The translations under genes were made by a program, and so were the position numbers. Below are positions 20,843 through 29,713 of a stretch of DNA of 64,000 nt, piece after piece (position 1 is the stretch's first letter; each line of letters opens with the position of its first letter). The DNA lies in assembly GCF_015689335.1 (NCBI RefSeq), contig NZ_CP065053.1, positions 1,364,001 to 1,428,000 of the forward strand, written 5' to 3'. Below the pieces are notes generated by a model. The model did no database searches, was not told the DNA's origin, and saw only the letters and a program-made list of their open reading frames with translations. Source of the stretch: Massilia antarctica (lineage in GTDB: Bacteria > Pseudomonadota > Gammaproteobacteria > Burkholderiales > Burkholderiaceae_D).

Positions 20843-21634
20843 ATGCCTGTTTCTTCTTCGCCCGAGGCATCGACCACAAGTAAGGACTGGACCGACGCCG
20901 AGCTGGCCGCATCCGTGCGCGCCTATGTGGCGATGCTGCGCAGCGAGCTAGCTGGCGAGCCCATCAACAAGGCGGAAGTGAACCGGCGGTTACGCGAGGG
21001 CGCGCTGGCCGCCCGCACCAAGTCCGCCGTCGAATTTCGCATGCAGAATATTTCGTCGACCCTGTTCGACCTGCGCCTTCCGCACATTGTCGGCTACCGC
21101 CCTGCCAGGAACGTGGGCAGCAGCGTCAAGCTGCGCATCGAACAGATGCTGGAAGCAAACGGCCTGGAAACGCTGACGATGTACCAGCGCACGGCGGATG
21201 AGCGCGAACTCGCACACAAGGTTACGGCGCTGCTGCGCCAGCCAGCCGGTGGCGTGCCGCCCGGTTCCGCCGCGCCCTCCCAAGTGATGACCCACACCCT
21301 GCGCTACGTGCGCGATCCGGCGGTCAAGGCATGGGTGCTCAAGATTGCCGACGGGATCTGCGAAGGCTGCGACATGCCGGCGCCGTTCACGGGCAGCGAT
21401 GGTTTTCCGTATCTGGAAGTGCATCACATCATGCCGCTTGCGAGCCACGGCTCGGATAAGCCATCGAATACCGCCGCGCTGTGTCCGAATTGCCACAGGC
21501 GCTGCCATTTGTCCCTCGACCGCGACGAATTCCGCCTGGCGCTATACGAAAAAATCAGCCGTCTCGTGCTGGAGGTGCCCGAAACGATGGAGCACGACAC
21601 AGCCGTGTATATCGATGACGCAAGCGAGCTTTGA
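20843..21634 (+). CDS. HNH endonuclease
   Basis: 263 residues. The C-terminal HNH/ZnF unit is plain: CEGCDMPAPF, then YLEVHHIMPLASHGSD with the catalytic His pair, the Asn of PSNTAALCPNCHRRCH, and the second Cys pair. The N-terminal 150 residues are helical with WTDAELAASVRAY and INKAEVNRRL, resembling DNA-reading domains of McrA-like nucleases. Stand-alone gene with no methyltransferase beside it, so a modification-dependent or genome-defence role is possible but not shown. Confidence 0.85.
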   Translation: MPVSSSPEASTTSKDWTDAELAASVRAYVAMLRSELAGEPINKAEVNRRLREGALAARTKSAVEFRMQNISSTLFDLRLPHIVGYRPARNVGSSVKLRIEQMLEANGLETLTMYQRTADERELAHKVTALLRQPAGGVPPGSAAPSQVMTHTLRYVRDPAVKAWVLKIADGICEGCDMPAPFTGSDGFPYLEVHHIMPLASHGSDKPSNTAALCPNCHRRCHLSLDRDEFRLALYEKISRLVLEVPETMEHDTAVYIDDASEL

Positions 21635-21725
21635 TGCATCCTTGCAACATAAATACATGCAGCGCGACATCTTTTTCCATATTGCGCTACAGTAACCGCC
21701 CTTTGTCATTTTAGAAACATCCCAC

Positions 21726-22799
21726 ATGCACGCCGCCCGACTGCCCCTCCTCCTGACCACCCTTTTCATTTCCGCTGGCGCCGCCCAGGCGGGCGAACTC
21801 GAACAGCAAATGGTGCGCTGCTCCGTGCTTGGCGACCCGAGCGCGCGACTCGGGTGCTTCGACGCGCTCACCAAGGCCGCGACGGCCGACACCGTCGCCG
21901 GCAATCCGACCCCGGACCCGACCGTCGCCGCCAAGAAGAAGACCGAGCCAGCCGACGCGGCAACGCCGATTCCTGCCGTGGCCTCGGCCACCTCGGCACC
22001 GCCGGAAACGCCGATTTCGCGTACCGAGCAATTGTGGGAGCTGACCAAGGCCTCGCGCCGTGGCGTATTTTCCTTCCGTCCGCACCGCGAGAATTACCTG
22101 CTGGTGGCCAACTACAGCACCTCGTCGAACGATGCGCCCTACCGCGACTTCACTCCCGGCGGCTTGAAGACCAAGCGCGTCGAGCTGACCTATCAGCTGA
22201 GCCTCAAAATGAAGGCGGCCGAGCAGGTCGCTGGTCTGCCGGTCGATATCTGGCTCGGCTATACGCAGCAGAGTTTCTGGCAGGCGTACAACCGCGCGGC
22301 ATCGAGCCCCTTCCGCGAAACAAACTACCAGCCTGAAATCATGGCGGTCCTGCCGATTAACCAATCGTTCGCCGGCATCAATCTGCGCTTCGTCAATTTT
22401 GGCCTGGTTCACCAGTCGAACGGACAAACCTCGACCCTGTCGCGCAGCTGGAACCGCGTGTACACCGAAGTTGGCATCGACCACGGCAATTTCGCGCTGA
22501 GCGCGCGCCTGTGGCGCCGCCTGGATAACGCCAAATCGAACAACGATAATGCGGACATCACCGATTACCTGGCGCGCGGCGACGTGCGTGCCAGCTACCG
22601 CAAGGATGGCTATGAGTATTCGATCATGGCGCGCCGGAATATGTCGACCGACCATGGCGCGCTCCAGGCGGCCATGTCGTATCCGCTCACGACCAACCTG
22701 AAAGGCTATGTCCAGCTGTTTTCCGGCTACGGACAAAGCCTGATCGACTATAACTATTCGCAGCGTTCGATCGGCGCCGGCTTTACCGTCGATTTCTGA
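21726..22799 (+). CDS. pldA: Outer membrane phospholipase A
   Basis: Calcium-dependent phospholipase of the outer membrane. The 357-residue precursor has a signal peptide (MHAARLPLLLTTLFISAGAAQA), an Ala/Pro-rich N-terminal segment and a 12-strand barrel region. Family motifs: YTQQSFWQAYN, SPFRETNYQPE, and the active-site block GLVHQSNGQTSTLSRSWNRVY with the His and Ser that form the catalytic site. It ends in an aromatic residue (TVDF), typical for BAM-dependent barrels. A bidirectional terminator separates it from the converging gene. Confidence 0.93.
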   Translation: MHAARLPLLLTTLFISAGAAQAGELEQQMVRCSVLGDPSARLGCFDALTKAATADTVAGNPTPDPTVAAKKKTEPADAATPIPAVASATSAPPETPISRTEQLWELTKASRRGVFSFRPHRENYLLVANYSTSSNDAPYRDFTPGGLKTKRVELTYQLSLKMKAAEQVAGLPVDIWLGYTQQSFWQAYNRAASSPFRETNYQPEIMAVLPINQSFAGINLRFVNFGLVHQSNGQTSTLSRSWNRVYTEVGIDHGNFALSARLWRRLDNAKSNNDNADITDYLARGDVRASYRKDGYEYSIMARRNMSTDHGALQAAMSYPLTTNLKGYVQLFSGYGQSLIDYNYSQRSIGAGFTVDF

Positions 22800-22825
22800 T
22801 TCCGCGTTCCAGCGATGGGATAAAA

Positions 22826-22852
22826 AAAACGGCCTCGAAAGAGGCCGTTTTC
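22826..22852. terminator. Bidirectional terminator between pldA and the yjfJ-like gene
   Basis: AAAACGGCCTC GAAA GAGGCCGTTTT: an 11-bp perfect stem with a GNRA-type loop, A tract on one side and T tract on the other, between two convergent genes. Confidence 0.9.
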
Positions 22853-22901
22853 ATGTGCGCCGCGGCCGCCATGCGCATGGCGGTGCGGCCTGGATCGACG
22901 C

Positions 22902-23663
22902 TTACGCGGCCGGCTTGCCCGACAGACGCTGCAGACGTTGCAGCGCGGTTTCGCCAGCGGTATCGCTCTGCACCGACTTGCGGATCGCATCGATTTCCGC
23001 GGCCTGGTCGAGCGGCTTCTGGCCGATGTCGGCGACGATGCGCATACCTTCGGCTTCGTTGCTCACTTCCTGGGCGCGGCGCGTCAAGGCGTTGAGCGCG
23101 GTCGAATTGCCTTTCATGCCGGTCAGGCCGGCGAGCTGGCTCTGGCGCTCGGCGCGCATCGATTGCAGATCCTTCTGCGCCTGGGCCGCTGCCAGCTGTT
23201 GCAGCGCTTTCTTGGCCTGGGCGTCGAAGTCGGCGAGCTGCTTGGACAGCGCATCGATGATCTTTTGCAGCTCGTCCATGTAGGCTTTGGCGTCGGCTTC
23301 TTCCTGGATCTCTTGCGGCAGGCGGCCCTTGTTCGCTTCGAGCTCGTCGCAGAACATGGTCACGGTGGCTTCCGAAATCTTGCCGGCGGCCAGGCGTTCG
23401 GCCAGGGTTTCCGTCGCTTTTTCATCGTTGGCGATCAGTTCACGCAGGCTGACCACATCCTTATGTTCCTTCTCGAAAGAGGAACGCGCCGATGCCAGCA
23501 CTTGCGCGGTGGCGCGCAGGGTGTCGGCCAGACGGTCGCGGTCGGCCTCGGTCGCCGTTTCAGGGTCAAAATTGGCGATCGCTGACGATATACGGTCGCC
23601 CAGCACGCCAAAGTGCTTCGAAATCAAACGCGCCGTCAGTCCCCATCCACTTGCATTGCTCAT
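22902..23663 (-). CDS. PspA/IM30-like coiled-coil protein (YjfJ type)
   Basis: 253 residues, predicted almost entirely helical with long heptad-rich stretches (about 60-190: LRELIANDEKATETLAERL; ALSKQLADFDAQAKKALQQL). No signal peptide or membrane segment. The order with the following DUF2491 gene matches the yjfJ-yjfK pair of enterobacteria, where YjfJ is a PspA relative; the family call rests on that synteny and on the coiled coil. Possible role in membrane maintenance. It is the last gene of a three-gene minus-strand group, 45 bp after the DUF2491 gene. Confidence 0.65.
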   Translation of the reverse strand: MSNASGWGLTARLISKHFGVLGDRISSAIANFDPETATEADRDRLADTLRATAQVLASARSSFEKEHKDVVSLRELIANDEKATETLAERLAAGKISEATVTMFCDELEANKGRLPQEIQEEADAKAYMDELQKIIDALSKQLADFDAQAKKALQQLAAAQAQKDLQSMRAERQSQLAGLTGMKGNSTALNALTRRAQEVSNEAEGMRIVADIGQKPLDQAAEIDAIRKSVQSDTAGETALQRLQRLSGKPAA

Positions 23664-23708
23664 CTTGAATCCCTTTCGTTGTTAAGTAAAACTGCCTGTA
23701 CCGGACCG

Positions 23709-24497
23709 TTATTGGATAACGACCCGTTCTTGCTCCACCGGTATGCCAATGACGAAATCGACATGGATACCGCGTTTTGAGTCATCGCCATTCACGCTGG
23801 AGATGATCTCCGTCGTGATCAGCAGATATTCGCTGCCGCCGCCCTTCAATTCGCGTACGTACGGCATGAAATACATTTCCTGCTTCAGACCCTGGGCCCC
23901 GGCGGCATCGTCGATCCGGGTTTCGGTGCCCGTGAAGGGGGCAACAAAAGTGGCGTTGCGGTCACCCGCATCGCGCACATAATCGAGGCGGTCGCTGTCG
24001 CCGAACACCGTGGCCAGTTCGTCTTCGCTCAAGCCCACATCGTCGAGCTGCTCGCGCCACAGGGTGTAAGTCGGGTCGCCCAGGCCGGCACCGGAGCGGC
24101 CGGTGTAGGCATCCTGGTCTTCCTCCGTTTCCGGAATCACGCGCGCCAGCTGGGTGCAGTACATGATTTCCGCGACCTTGCCCTGTTCATCGGCGTACAG
24201 CTGCAAAAACTTTTCCTTGGCGTCGTCGTCGCCCTTGGCCAGGTAATAGCGATACAGCCCGCCCGCCAGATTGAGCTTGATCTGCGATACCGCCAGGATC
24301 AAGGTATCGGCGTCGCGCGGCATGGCGATCAGCGAACCGTTGGCCTGCGCCCGGATCAGGGGCGACATCTGCAGCTGGAGCATGCCGCCGATGCGCGCGC
24401 CCAGCGGCAAGCCTTCATCTTCACGCCGGGCTTTGCCATCGGCGCCATGCTTGCCTGCCATACCGCGCATGTAATCGAATGCGTTCTTCCAGCCCAT
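23709..24497 (-). CDS. DUF2491 family protein (YjfK type)
   Basis: 262 residues, starting MGWKNAFDYMRGM with AGGA upstream; a TTG 15 bp earlier is less likely. Recognised as DUF2491 by LPLGARIGGMLQLQMSP, DPTYTLWREQL and LKQEMYFMPYVREL, all typical of the YjfK family. Soluble, acidic, function unknown. It starts one base after the stop of the upstream Ser-rich gene, so the two are translationally coupled, and it precedes the PspA-like gene. Confidence 0.8.
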   Translation of the reverse strand: MGWKNAFDYMRGMAGKHGADGKARREDEGLPLGARIGGMLQLQMSPLIRAQANGSLIAMPRDADTLILAVSQIKLNLAGGLYRYYLAKGDDDAKEKFLQLYADEQGKVAEIMYCTQLARVIPETEEDQDAYTGRSGAGLGDPTYTLWREQLDDVGLSEDELATVFGDSDRLDYVRDAGDRNATFVAPFTGTETRIDDAAGAQGLKQEMYFMPYVRELKGGGSEYLLITTEIISSVNGDDSKRGIHVDFVIGIPVEQERVVIQ

Positions 24498-24498
24498 G

Positions 24499-25509
24499 TC
24501 AATTCCTGTCAAAAGTATAGTTTGCCGTGCTTGGCGCTTTGCCGCGCCTTAAAAATTTCCAGCCCAGATAAGCGCCCCAGGCCAGCACCGACAGAATCAC
24601 CAGCCACACGAAGGTACGCAACAGCGACTTGCCGAACGAGCGTTCCGGCGGCACTTCGGCCCCGGCTACCGGACCGGTGCCGGTGGTGCCGCTGCCCGGA
24701 TTGGTGCCCACCATCCCGCTATTGTTCGTATTGCCCGGATAACCGCTGTGTGCATGCGAGTTGGACATCGACCGTCCCAGCAAAAAGCCGAGGATGGCAC
24801 TACCCATACCGTTATTATTTTGCGGCACGATGATCGGTGCCGGCATGCCATTGCCGTTATATTGGCCATTCCCGTTGCCGCTGTACTGGCCACCGCTGTT
24901 ATTGCCGTACTGCCCCGCATTGCCCGATCCGTATTGCCCGCCCGAGGGCACCGGCTTGATCTCGCGCGGCGCATTGGCCGCCTGCTCGGCCGCCCGACGC
25001 GCCTCCAGGGTGCGCAAGGCATTCGCTTCGGCGCTGCCCTTGGTCAGGCGCTGCGACAGCACCGAACCCGGCTTCTGCAGGCCCGCCTGGGAGCCGCTGT
25101 CCTGCTGCGCCGGCGCCCCACCGAAGGAACCGAAGCCGCCCGGCGAGCTCCGCTTTTCCGCCTTGCCCGCCTCGGCGCTGCTATCCTGCGAACGTGGCGA
25201 CCACATCGAACTCGATTTCTGCGGCGCCGGCGCGCTGTCCTGCGAGCGCTGCGACCACGACGAGCCGGACTTCTGCGGCGGCGGCGTCGAGGAAGAAGAC
25301 CGGCTGCCAAACGAGCCGAACGACGAGTTCTTCGACGACGTTGACGAATTGCTACTTGATGGACTGGATTTTTGGGAGGAAAATCCACTCTTGTATGAGC
25401 TTGAGCTCGACCGCGAACTCGAACTGGATGCCGGTTTCGCGCCGGCCGTGACTGTGGCTGCGGCGGGTAGCAGCAGTGCCAGCAGCAACATAATCTGAGT
25501 TGACTTCAT
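24499..25509 (-). CDS. Ser/Gly-rich secreted protein with C-terminal membrane anchor
   Basis: 336 residues. Signal peptide MKSTQIMLLLALLLPAAATVTAGA, then a low-complexity region very rich in Ser, Gln and Pro (about 25-130). A Gly/Asn/Tyr-rich stretch (GGQYGSGNAGQYG) and MGSAILGFLLGRSMSNSH follow, then one transmembrane helix near the end (TFVWLVILSVLAWGAYLGW) and a basic tail. It is the first gene of the set with DUF2491 and PspA-like proteins. Likely inner-membrane attached with the low-complexity part outside the cytoplasm. Unknown function. Confidence 0.75.
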   Translation of the reverse strand: MKSTQIMLLLALLLPAAATVTAGAKPASSSSSRSSSSSYKSGFSSQKSSPSSSNSSTSSKNSSFGSFGSRSSSSTPPPQKSGSSWSQRSQDSAPAPQKSSSMWSPRSQDSSAEAGKAEKRSSPGGFGSFGGAPAQQDSGSQAGLQKPGSVLSQRLTKGSAEANALRTLEARRAAEQAANAPREIKPVPSGGQYGSGNAGQYGNNSGGQYSGNGNGQYNGNGMPAPIIVPQNNNGMGSAILGFLLGRSMSNSHAHSGYPGNTNNSGMVGTNPGSGTTGTGPVAGAEVPPERSFGKSLLRTFVWLVILSVLAWGAYLGWKFLRRGKAPSTANYTFDRN

Positions 25510-25593
25510 TTTTCTTTGGCCGGGTTGAAGGTTGAAAGAAGCATAACAGCACCAATACTGCCAATGCACCGGTAAAAATAGGCAAGATTCACC

Positions 25594-26079
25594 ATGACTC
25601 GTAAATATCTGGACATGAACCAGCACGACGCGCTGTACAGCGTGGCGCGCCGCTATCCCGGAGGCCTCGACATGCTGGCCAAGGAGATTGGCATTTCCGC
25701 CAATGTTCTGCGCAATAAGCTCTCGCCCACCATTTCATCACATTACCCATCGTTCGAGGAGGTTTCCATCATCGTCGAGCATTGCCACAAGGCCGGCGTG
25801 CAGGAAGCGATGATGCCGCTGCATGCCTTGCTGAACCGGCACGGCATGGCGGCCTTCGTCGTGCCGCAGCCGGAACAAGTGGGCCGCGACGACCTGTCGC
25901 AGACGGTATGCCGGGTGATGAGCGAAGTCGGGGCCGTGGCCGAAGCCGTATCGAGCGCGCTGATGGATGGCGTTGTCACCGACGCCGAAGCGGACCTGAT
26001 CGAGCGCGAATTTCATTCTGCGTTATCGGCCTTGGGTGAATGGCGCGCGCGGCTGCGCATGCGTACCGGCACAAGCTGA
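25594..26079 (+). CDS. Phage CII-like transcriptional regulator family protein
   Basis: 161 residues. The N-terminal part (QHDALYSVARRYPGGLDMLAKEIGISANVLRNKLSP) is a helix-turn-helix of the phage regulatory CII type; a helical C-terminal segment follows (residues 100-155). It is transcribed away from the Ser-rich gene, so it could control that operon, but no operator was identified. Genes of this family also occur outside prophages; no other phage gene is visible here. Confidence 0.75.
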   Translation: MTRKYLDMNQHDALYSVARRYPGGLDMLAKEIGISANVLRNKLSPTISSHYPSFEEVSIIVEHCHKAGVQEAMMPLHALLNRHGMAAFVVPQPEQVGRDDLSQTVCRVMSEVGAVAEAVSSALMDGVVTDAEADLIEREFHSALSALGEWRARLRMRTGTS

Positions 26080-26118
26080 CTGCGGCGGCGCTGCGCACGC
26101 ACGCGCATCGCCAAGGTC

Positions 26119-26535
26119 TTATTGCGCCTGCGGCGGCGCGGCTTGCGCCGGCTTGAGCGAACGCAGGAACAGACCGAGTCCGCCGATCGCCAGCACCAGG
26201 ATGGCAATCAGCTCGAAGGCCGACATGGTGCGCAGGCTCATGCTGACCGAGGAAATCACGCCGAATACCAGCGCCGCGAACGAGCACAGGGTAATCAGCC
26301 AGCCCAAGTAGTTCTTCGAGTTATAGAAAACCATGCCGATACCGATCATCAGCGGAATCAGCACCATGCCGCCGCTGACGCCGAAACCCGAACCGAAGCC
26401 GAACAGGCGCGTGCCGAATCCAAAGTTGGAACTGACCACGATCCCGTTAAGCAGTAAATAGAAGCCGCCGCACATCATGATCAGGCCGAGAAAAAACTGG
26501 CCCGTGCCGCCGCTGGTTCCACCTGCTCCATTCAT
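26119..26535 (-). CDS. Small membrane protein with four predicted helices
   Basis: 138 residues starting MNGAGGTSGG, with GGAG placed well before the ATG. Four hydrophobic segments: FFLGLIMMCGGFYLLLNGIVV, GMVLIPLMIGIGMVFY, LGWLITLCSFAALVFGVI and FELIAILVLAIGGLGLFL. The tail is Pro/Ala-rich. No enzymatic motif. Convergent with the CII-like gene and next to the diguanylate cyclase, 119 bp away. I do not recognise the family. Confidence 0.75.
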   Translation of the reverse strand: MNGAGGTSGGTGQFFLGLIMMCGGFYLLLNGIVVSSNFGFGTRLFGFGSGFGVSGGMVLIPLMIGIGMVFYNSKNYLGWLITLCSFAALVFGVISSVSMSLRTMSAFELIAILVLAIGGLGLFLRSLKPAQAAPPQAQ

Positions 26536-26654
26536 GTGCAAATCTCCACTGTTCAAATAATGTCGACACTATAACAAAAAGTAATTCGGGTAAACATATC
26601 CGCTCGCGGGAGGTCTAAACAGGCAGTTGCCGCATGGCTTGTGTCTTTTCTTCG

Positions 26655-27842
26655 CTACACCAGCGCGGATACCGGTTCGGTCACCACGACCTGGTTGCGG
26701 CCCTGGTGCTTGGCCTGGTACAGCGCCTCGTCGGCCGCGCGCAGCAGGGCCGCGGCATCGTCGCCGGCGCACGGCAGGCCGATCGCCACGCCGACGCTGA
26801 CGCTCAATCTGCCGAGGTCGCTGTCGAGGTGTTCGATGTGGAGCGCCTCCACCGCGGCGGTGAGTACCTCGCCCATCGCCTGCAATTCGCCGGGGACCGG
26901 GTTATGCCAGATCACGGCGAATTCCTCGCCGCCGTAGCGCGCGGTCAGGTCGAGCGGGCGGCGCGCCTGGCCGGCGATGACGTCGGCCACCGCTTTCAAG
27001 GCAGCGTCGCCGCGGGCGTGGCCGTAGCGGTCGTTATAGCGCTTGAAATAATCGATATCGATCATCGCAATGGCCACGGCTTGGCGGTCGCGCATGGCCT
27101 GGCGCCAGACGCGCTCCAGATGGATATTGAGCGTGCGCCGATTCGACAGTCCCGTGAGTCCATCGAGCGCCGCCAGTTCGTGCAGCAAGGTGTCGACCAG
27201 AAAAGTGGTGCGGATACTGTGTTCGAGGAAGTAGGCGCCATAGGCTCCCACGCCATTGGCCGCGCACATGAACACGATCTGGTACAGGCGCGCCTGGGGA
27301 TTGGTCTGGAGCGCGAATTCCATGATCACGAAGGCGCACAAGGTCACCATATTGGCGAGCAGCGCGCGGCGCCATGCGAGGCAGGCGATCAGGTACACGA
27401 AGAGGGCCACCAGCAGGATGCCTTCGTACGGGATCTGATAGCCGACATCGAGCGCGCTGCCGATCACCGCGACCGTGCTCAGTCCCGTGACCAGGGCGGC
27501 GGTAAATACCGCGCTGCCGAGATACGGGCGCCACGCGGCCCGATAGCTGGCCAGCAGCACGATAATGAAGCTCGGGATAATCAGCGCGAGCCGGATGCTG
27601 ACCGTGCGTATCGACACATAGGCGGGCAAGGTGGCCAGGTCGATCAGCACGAACATGATGAACAGGACAATGCTCACCCAGGCCGCGACGCGTACGCGCA
27701 CCAGGTGCCCTTGTGTAAAAAACGCCTGGAACTGGCGTTCCAGCCCATCCTCGAAACGCAGCCAGCGATAACCTTGCTCCAATGCGCGGCGATGCGGCGA
27801 CATGCTGGCGTTACTCAGTAATTCAGGATCGATTTTCAGCAT
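26655..27842 (-). CDS. Membrane-bound diguanylate cyclase (GGDEF)
   Basis: Makes cyclic di-GMP from two GTP. 395 residues starting MLKIDPELLS. The N-terminal half has about six transmembrane helices (residues 50-205). The GGDEF domain starts with LDGLTGLSNRR; the active site is RYGGEEF. An intact product-inhibition I-site, RPLD, sits five residues before GGEEF, so the enzyme should be active and feedback-controlled. The sensory input would come from the membrane domain. Single gene. Confidence 0.92.
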   Translation of the reverse strand: MLKIDPELLSNASMSPHRRALEQGYRWLRFEDGLERQFQAFFTQGHLVRVRVAAWVSIVLFIMFVLIDLATLPAYVSIRTVSIRLALIIPSFIIVLLASYRAAWRPYLGSAVFTAALVTGLSTVAVIGSALDVGYQIPYEGILLVALFVYLIACLAWRRALLANMVTLCAFVIMEFALQTNPQARLYQIVFMCAANGVGAYGAYFLEHSIRTTFLVDTLLHELAALDGLTGLSNRRTLNIHLERVWRQAMRDRQAVAIAMIDIDYFKRYNDRYGHARGDAALKAVADVIAGQARRPLDLTARYGGEEFAVIWHNPVPGELQAMGEVLTAAVEALHIEHLDSDLGRLSVSVGVAIGLPCAGDDAAALLRAADEALYQAKHQGRNQVVVTEPVSALV

Positions 27843-28014
27843 CGGCGGCGGACGAGGAGTTGGAAGCGGGCCAGCCAATCATACGCGCGCAAGCCCATGC
27901 GTAGCGCGCTGCTTGACCGTTTTCTCACGCGCACGGATGCGATGCACGAAGGCGAAGGGTTAAGCGTGTCCGGGCTATGATGGGTCACCTCAATTCAAGC
28001 GGGAATCGAACACC

Positions 28015-29016
28015 ATGAAAATCGCTGTTTTCAGCACCCAGGCTTACGACCGGCGTTTTCTGGACGAGGCGCTCGCCGCCCATCCGCAAGGCCGGGACAT
28101 CACGCTGGAGTATCAGGAAGCGGCGCTGGCCTTGCACACCGTCGCACTGGCGCAGGGCTGCGATGGTGTGTGTGTCTTCGTCAACGACCATCTCGATGCA
28201 CCCGTGCTCGAAGCGCTGCACCGGTCCGGCGTGCGCGCGGTGCTGATGCGCTGCGCGGGGTTCAACAATGTCGACATCGAGGCGGCGCACCGGCTGGGAT
28301 TATTTGTCGCGCGGGTGCCCGCCTATTCACCGGAAGCGGTGGCGGAGCATACCCTGGCGCTTATCCTGACGCTGAACCGCAACACGCATCGGGCCTATGC
28401 GCGCGTGCGCGAGGGGAATTTTGCGCTCGATGGACTGTTGGGCAGCAATCTGCACGGAAAAACCGCAGGGGTTGTCGGCACCGGCAAGATCGGGCTGGCG
28501 ACGGCGCGCATTCTCAAGGGTTTCGGCTGCAGGGTGCTCGGGCATGACCCGGCGCCGGCGCCCGAGTTTGCCGCACTGGGGACCATGGTGGATTTGCCGA
28601 CCTTGCTGGCGGAGTCGGACATCGTGTCGCTGCACTGCCCGCTGCTGGATTCGACCTGGCACATGATCAATCGCGACAGCCTGGCGCGGATGAAGCCCGG
28701 AGCGATGCTGGTCAATACCTCGCGCGGGGCGCTGATCGATACGCCGGCCGTGATCGAGGCGCTCAAATCGCGCCAGTTGGGTTTTCTGGCGATCGACGTG
28801 TACGAGCAGGAAGGCTCGCTGTTTTTTCACGACCGCTCGGGCGATATCATCGACGACGATGTGTTCCAGCGCTTGATGACGTTTCCGAACGTGCTGGTTA
28901 CGGGGCATCAGGGGTTCTTTACCGTGGAGGCGATGCGCGAGATTGCCGAGGTCACGTTTGGGAATATTGCGTGTTTTATGGAGGGGAAGCATTGTGCGAA
29001 TGAAGTAAAACCTTGA
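28015..29016 (+). CDS. ldhA: D-lactate dehydrogenase (2-hydroxyacid dehydrogenase)
   Basis: NAD-dependent reduction of pyruvate to D-lactate in fermentation. 333 residues. Substrate loop RCAGFNNVD, Rossmann motif VGTGKIGLATARILKGFGC, catalytic Arg in NTSRGALID, Glu in YEQEGSLFF and the proton-donating His in TGHQGFFTVEA. The sequence DRSGDIIDDDVFQRL is typical of LdhA rather than of glycerate or phosphoglycerate dehydrogenases. Monocistronic, converging on the T6SS immunity gene. Confidence 0.92.
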   Translation: MKIAVFSTQAYDRRFLDEALAAHPQGRDITLEYQEAALALHTVALAQGCDGVCVFVNDHLDAPVLEALHRSGVRAVLMRCAGFNNVDIEAAHRLGLFVARVPAYSPEAVAEHTLALILTLNRNTHRAYARVREGNFALDGLLGSNLHGKTAGVVGTGKIGLATARILKGFGCRVLGHDPAPAPEFAALGTMVDLPTLLAESDIVSLHCPLLDSTWHMINRDSLARMKPGAMLVNTSRGALIDTPAVIEALKSRQLGFLAIDVYEQEGSLFFHDRSGDIIDDDVFQRLMTFPNVLVTGHQGFFTVEAMREIAEVTFGNIACFMEGKHCANEVKP

Positions 29017-29066
29017 GCGCCCCCGCATTGCGGGACGTACTGCCAAAAGCATCAAGTTAAATATTT

Positions 29067-29702
29067 TCAATTATCTTTGCGCCTCAGGATAACGGCCATG
29101 AGTCCATACGTTTTCCCATTTTTAGCCTTGCCATCAAGGAATATTGGGAGAATTAATTTCCCTCCGTGGGCGACCCAAACATCAAAAGAATGTTGTTTAC
29201 TCAGGGAGACCAGCGAGTAATTAACGTGTTTGGCCTCAGGCCACATTGGCGCCATCTTCATATCATCAGCATCCCATTTATTAATTTCCACGATCATGAA
29301 GTCTTTAACATACTCCGCAGTCCCGCCGCTGCAAACAAAGTCCCAGTATCCATTGCAAAGCTTCTTCTCTAGTGGCGTTAGAAACGTAATCGACAGAGTC
29401 TCACCAATGGGACCGTCGAATTTCATTTTTTCCGTATTGTAATTCCCTGGCATCACTGCCACTCCAGTCCAATCAATCTTGAGCGTTTGTCCGACCGGAA
29501 ATGCGGCCGCTCTTTCCTGAAGTTGTAGATCCAAATCTGTTGGCACACCGATAAACTCCCGGAAATCGTACGCTTCCACACTCCAGGAACCGACGAATTG
29601 AAAGGCTGGATTCTTGAATTTTTTCATTTTCGGTTTGGCCTCAGCAATATTAAAGCAAGCAATAGCAAGAATGGTGATACAGAAAGTTACCGTGCGAATC
29701 AT
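29067..29702 (-). CDS. Secreted protein, candidate T6SS immunity protein
   Basis: 211 residues with a clear signal peptide (MIRTVTFCITILAIACFNIAEA). An ATG at 29717 overlaps the effector stop codon, but the AGGTGGGGAG before 29702 and the signal peptide favour 29702. Mature part is beta-rich with a Cys pair (LCNGYWDFVCSGG). No family recognised. It directly follows the muramidase gene, and a periplasmic location is where protection from a peptidoglycan hydrolase is needed; immunity function is inferred from this. AT-rich compared with the spike genes. Confidence 0.7.
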   Translation of the reverse strand: MIRTVTFCITILAIACFNIAEAKPKMKKFKNPAFQFVGSWSVEAYDFREFIGVPTDLDLQLQERAAAFPVGQTLKIDWTGVAVMPGNYNTEKMKFDGPIGETLSITFLTPLEKKLCNGYWDFVCSGGTAEYVKDFMIVEINKWDADDMKMAPMWPEAKHVNYSLVSLSKQHSFDVWVAHGGKLILPIFLDGKAKNGKTYGLMAVILRRKDN

Positions 29703-29713
29703 CTCCCCACCTC

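Noticed and set aside
25594..26079. Prophage around the CII-like gene
   Set aside because: No integrase, structural or lysis genes and no attachment repeats nearby.
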